This document shows positions 5,603 to 8,697 of a stretch of 8,697 nt of DNA, one piece after another; positions within the stretch are counted from its first letter, which is position 1, and the number at the start of each line of letters is the position of its first letter. The stretch lies in assembly GCA_013214985.1 (NCBI GenBank), contig JABSRY010000071.1, positions 1-8,697 of the forward strand, read 5' to 3'. A program made the translations under genes and the position numbers. Below the pieces are notes generated by a model that saw only the letters and a program-made list of their open reading frames with translations, had not been told where the DNA came from and searched no databases. Source of the DNA: Hyphomicrobiales bacterium. GTDB taxonomy: Bacteria; Pseudomonadota; Alphaproteobacteria; Rhizobiales; OSC116.

Positions 5603-6713
5603 TTATACTTCGTCCGATGATATTTTACTGGCTAATGACGCTTCTAAGAACAAGTCAATATCGCCGTCTAATACGGCACTAGGGTTGCTAGACTCAACCT
5701 GTGTGCGCTGATCTTTTACCATTTGATAAGGTTGCAAAACATAAGATCTAATTTGATGCCCCCAGCCAATTTCGGTTTTAGAGGCTTCGGTTTGATCCGC
5801 CTCAGCTTGGCGTATTTTCATTTCATGTTCATATAATCTTGCCCGCAACATATTCCATGCTGTGGCTCGGTTTTTATGCTGAGAACGATCATTTTGGCAT
5901 TGAACCACGATATTGGTTTCAAGATGCGTAATACGCACCGCGCTGTCTGTTTTGTTAACATGTTGCCCGCCTGCCCCACTCGCTCTGTAGGTGTCTATTC
6001 TAACGTCTTTATCCTGCACATCAATATCAATAGTGTCATCAATTTCTGGGTATACCCAAACAGACGAAAAACTAGTATGGCGTTTGGCATTTGAATCAAA
6101 CGGCGAAATACGCACTAAACGATGCACACCCGATTCTGTTTTTAACCAACCATGGGCATTATGCCCCTGAATATGAATAGTAACCGATTTAATGCCAGCT
6201 TCATCACCAGCCTGATATTCAATCGTATCTACTTTATAACCCCGTTTTTCTGCCCACCTAACATACATGCGAAACAACATAGAAGCCCAGTCGCAGCTCT
6301 CCGTACCGCCAGCACCTGCATGAATTTCTAAATATGTGCTATTGGCATCTACTTCTCCAGAAAGCAAAGTGTCTAATTGTGCTTTAGCTGCAACAACGAG
6401 TGTTTGCGCTAAATTACCTTCGATTTCTGCAATTAGATCTTGGTCATCTTCTAGTTCAGCAAGTTCAATCATTTCTGCACCGTCACTAATGGCGGTTTCA
6501 TATTCAATAATTTGCTTAAAACTATCCTCTAAAAGCTGGCGTTCGCGCATTACGTTTTGCGCGTTTTCGGGGTTATTCCAAAGCGCAGGGTCTTCTGACA
6601 TTGCGTTCAGTTCATCCATTCTTCTTGTTGCTACATCCCAGTTAAAGATGCCTCCTCAGCAGTGCAATAGACTGCTTAATTTCGTCAATTATCGCTATTG
6701 TTTCAGCACGCAT
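5603..6713 (-). CDS. prfB: Peptide chain release factor 2, made by programmed +1 frameshift
   Basis: RF2 terminates translation at UAA and UGA. The main frame (from 6643 down) contains the coiled N-terminal domain, AGAGGTESCDW, the stop-codon-reading tripeptide SPF and the catalytic GGQ in RASGAGGQHVNKT. Joined to the upstream frame the product is 369 residues, with SPF at 203-205 and GGQ at 248-250, almost as in E. coli (205-207, 250-252). The upstream frame starts at the ATG at 6713 (AAGAG before it), encodes 23 residues ending LLRRHL and stops at TAA (6644-6642). Skipping one T gives NWDVATRRMDELN, which restores the alphaproteobacterial RF2 sequence. Starting at the later ATG at 6619 would lose 31 conserved residues, so that is not the true start. 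mrcA lies 36 bp upstream, so the two genes are probably co-transcribed. The stop within the site is TAA, not TGA (see finding). Confidence 0.95.
6641..6656 (-). promoter_or_regulatory. prfB programmed +1 frameshift site with TAA stop
   Basis: Read on the minus strand: AGGAGG (6656-6651), CAT, then CTT TAA C (6647-6641). The layout is that of the classic RF2 site (Shine-Dalgarno-like stimulator three nt before CUU, then stop, then C), in which slow termination lets tRNA-Leu slip from CUU to UUU. Here the stop is UAA, and the next +1 codon becomes AAC (Asn) in place of the GAC (Asp) usual in homologs. Confidence 0.9.
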
Positions 6714-6749
6714 AATAGTCTCTTAACTTGTTTGTATTTAAATGTTTAT

Positions 6750-8697
6750 TTAGAAAATGGCACCGCTATCAAGCGATAAATCTAAACTTTGTGAGTCTAA
6801 TTTATCATCCAATATAATTATAGAACCATTTCCGCTATCAAAATAATCAAGCGTATCAATCGAATTTTCTAAACTATCAAAATTATCAATCGAATCCTCA
6901 AAATTAACCAATTCTTCGGGCGGTTCTGCGCCATCTTTAAACGCTTCGGTTATGATATTCTTATCGCCAGGCATGGCAGCAACACCTGTTTTGCCATTAA
7001 TACGGTAAAAATTGAGGCCATTAGGCACCCTAAATGGTATTGCGGGCTTGCCTTTTAGAGCTTTTTTCATAAAGTCTAAAAATACTGGCGCCGCTAAATG
7101 CCCACCTGTTTGGCTTCTGCCCATATTTTTGGGGCTATCAAAGCCTAAATATACACCAACCACCAAGTCTGGCGTATAGCCCACAAACCACGCATCTTTA
7201 TAATCATTTGTAGTGCCTGTTTTACCCGCAACTGGCTTGCCTAATTTCCGAACAACGGGCGCTGTACCCCGAATAACAACCCCCTCCAAAAAGCTGGTTA
7301 TTTGATAAGCAGTGGTTGCTGCAATAACTTGCTTACGGTGGTCAATTAATTTTGGCTCTTCTTGCCCTGCCCACTTTTCAGCAAAACAAGTTGTGCATTC
7401 GCGTTGATCATGCCTATAGATAGTGCGGCCATATCGGTCTTGAATTCTATCAATCAGGGTGGGTGTAATTTTTTTACCACCATTGGCTAAAACACTATAG
7501 CCTGTTACCATATCCATAACTGTGGTTTCACCCGCACCTAATGACATCGATAGATATGGATTTAAATTCTCATAAACTCCAAAATCTCTGGCATATTTTG
7601 AAACAGTCGTCATGCCAATATCTTCGGCTAAACGCACCGTCATTACATTACGAGAACGCTCAATACCAAGCCTTAAAGTGGATGGCCCATAAAATCTTTT
7701 ACTATAGTTTTGGGGCTTCCAAATTTTTCTTTGGCCTTTAATTTTCTTTTCATATGGCGCGTCTAATACCAAAGATGATGGCGTATAGCCCTGCTCCAAT
7801 GCTACCGCATAAACAAACGGTTTGAATGCCGAACCAGGTTGCCTTTTGGCTTGTGATGCACGGTTAAACTGGCTCAACTTATATGAAAAACCACCAACAA
7901 GCGCATGAACACGACCTGTATGTGGGTCCATCACCACCATTCCGCCAGAAATTTTCGGAATTTGCCTTAATTTATAGTTTTCAATATTAGATGTGGTTTG
8001 TTCAACATAAACAACATCGCCAACTTCTAATACTTGTGATACCGACTTTGGCCGTTTTCCAAGCCCTTTTTTAAGCTTTGCCCGTGCCCATTTAACTTCA
8101 GCATAAGGGATTAAACCAGTCTCACGTACCGCACTAATTTTATTAGCCCTATCCACACTAGGCCTTAAGCCAATCTTGGCAACTTTTTTGTTAACTTCAA
8201 GCACAACCGCCAAACGCCACGGTTTAATGTCGTTCGGACGCTCTATTTTGGTTAAATCTTCTGCCCAGTTTTCGGTTAGCTTAATGCGTGTAACGGGGCC
8301 GCGCCATCCGCCATATTTACGATCATAGCCAACCATACCTTTTACCAAGCTTTCTCTAGCTTCGGCTTGTAATTTGGGGTCTAGCGTTGTCCTGATCGAC
8401 AAACCACCGCGTAATATTTTTTTATTGCCATATAATTCTGCAACTTTTTTTCTAACATCTTCGGCAAAATATTCTGCAGCAAAAATATGCGCACCAAATG
8501 GCCTTGGGTTTACATTAAGCGGCTCGCTCTGGGCTTCTATCATTTTTTCTTGGTCAATATAACCGTTTTGGAACATCCGCCCTATAACATAATTACGCCG
8601 AGTAATAGCACGCTCAGTGTTTCTAAACGGGTGATAATTGTTAGGTGCCTTAGGTAAAGCCGCTAAATAAGCTGTTTGCGCAATAGATAATTTATCA
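6750..8697 (-). CDS. mrcA: Penicillin-binding protein 1A (class A PBP), 5' end outside the window
   Basis: A bifunctional peptidoglycan synthase: inner-membrane anchored, with periplasmic glycosyltransferase and transpeptidase domains. 648 codons are present; the N-terminal membrane segment and most of the GT51 domain are beyond the right edge. The visible part opens with the end of GT51 (LSIAQTAYLAALPKAPNNYHP), followed by an inserted OB-like region (about 130-245) and the transpeptidase domain. Counting from the first in-window residue, the motifs are SAFK (289-292), SRN (348-350) and KTGT (492-495), so the active site is complete. A CTTC cysteine pair (434-437) occurs between SxN and KTG, as in related alphaproteobacterial PBP1a. 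The last 60 or so residues form an unusual Asp/Ser-rich acidic tail with a duplicated decapeptide. It precedes prfB by 36 bp in the same direction. Confidence 0.96.
   Translation of the reverse strand, partial: DKLSIAQTAYLAALPKAPNNYHPFRNTERAITRRNYVIGRMFQNGYIDQEKMIEAQSEPLNVNPRPFGAHIFAAEYFAEDVRKKVAELYGNKKILRGGLSIRTTLDPKLQAEARESLVKGMVGYDRKYGGWRGPVTRIKLTENWAEDLTKIERPNDIKPWRLAVVLEVNKKVAKIGLRPSVDRANKISAVRETGLIPYAEVKWARAKLKKGLGKRPKSVSQVLEVGDVVYVEQTTSNIENYKLRQIPKISGGMVVMDPHTGRVHALVGGFSYKLSQFNRASQAKRQPGSAFKPFVYAVALEQGYTPSSLVLDAPYEKKIKGQRKIWKPQNYSKRFYGPSTLRLGIERSRNVMTVRLAEDIGMTTVSKYARDFGVYENLNPYLSMSLGAGETTVMDMVTGYSVLANGGKKITPTLIDRIQDRYGRTIYRHDQRECTTCFAEKWAGQEEPKLIDHRKQVIAATTAYQITSFLEGVVIRGTAPVVRKLGKPVAGKTGTTNDYKDAWFVGYTPDLVVGVYLGFDSPKNMGRSQTGGHLAAPVFLDFMKKALKGKPAIPFRVPNGLNFYRINGKTGVAAMPGDKNIITEAFKDGAEPPEELVNFEDSIDNFDSLENSIDTLDYFDSGNGSIIILDDKLDSQSLDLSLDSGAIF
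6843..6902 (-). repeat. 30-bp in-frame tandem duplication in the mrcA 3' end
   Basis: TATCAATCGAAT (plus-strand reading) recurs at 6854-6865 and 6884-6895 with a 30-bp period, coding for the related decapeptides FEDSIDNFDS and LENSIDTLDY. The copies have diverged by several changes. It makes up part of the acidic C-terminal tail of PBP1a. Confidence 0.6.

Noticed and set aside
6619..6644. prfB as a broken gene (frameshift pseudogene) or as a plain ORF starting at 6619.
   Set aside because: The stimulator, slippery codon, stop and C are all in place and the joined protein matches RF2 length and sequence, so it is programmed frameshifting.
6336..6779. 147-codon plus-strand ORF across the prfB 5' end.
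   Set aside because: Antisense to prfB and its frameshift site, low-complexity Ser-rich translation, no binding site; a shadow ORF.

Overview
The window comes from an AT-rich bacterial chromosome, most likely an alphaproteobacterium. The clues are the protein sequences (an RF2 N-terminus with the LLRRHL-x-WD pattern, and a PBP1a with a CxxC insert) and the combination of a Suf-type IscR/cysteine desulfurase pair with mrcA-prfB. Genus cannot be fixed from the sequence alone. I see no mobile element, phage gene, CRISPR array, rRNA or tRNA; this looks like a conserved core locus.

Layout. Minus strand, 1-1124: an IscR-type Rrf2 regulator followed 7 bp later by a group I cysteine desulfurase cut by the left window edge; this is probably the start of an Fe-S assembly (suf) operon. 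1125-1419: divergent intergenic region with a good candidate IscR operator and two neighbouring inverted repeats. Plus strand, 1420-3842: a tight cluster of an alpha/beta hydrolase, tyrS (tyrosyl-tRNA synthetase) and bcp (thiol peroxidase), with gaps of 22 and 10 bp. Plus strand, 3979-5555: three consecutive bactofilin genes, separated by 129 and 122 bp. The first and third have clear sigma70-like promoters of their own. 5577-5601: a bidirectional hairpin terminator between the convergent units. Minus strand, 5603-8697: prfB (RF2), preceded by mrcA (PBP1a), whose 5' end lies beyond the right edge.

How the genes fit together. The left part links Fe-S cluster supply with its sensor-regulator, and the regulatory DNA is shared with a unit that ends in a peroxide-detoxifying enzyme. 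The right part joins cell-wall synthesis (PBP1a) and a set of bactofilin cytoskeletal polymers, which in other bacteria organise wall enzymes, with translation termination.

Two points stand out. First, prfB is not a plain ORF. It has a complete programmed +1 frameshift site (AGGAGG, 3-nt spacer, CTT, stop, C), but the in-frame stop is TAA instead of the usual TGA, which would change what the autoregulatory switch senses. Second, there are three diverged bactofilins in a row, of which only the third has the N-terminal MFxKK-like start associated with membrane attachment; the first two are minimal, nearly bare core domains.
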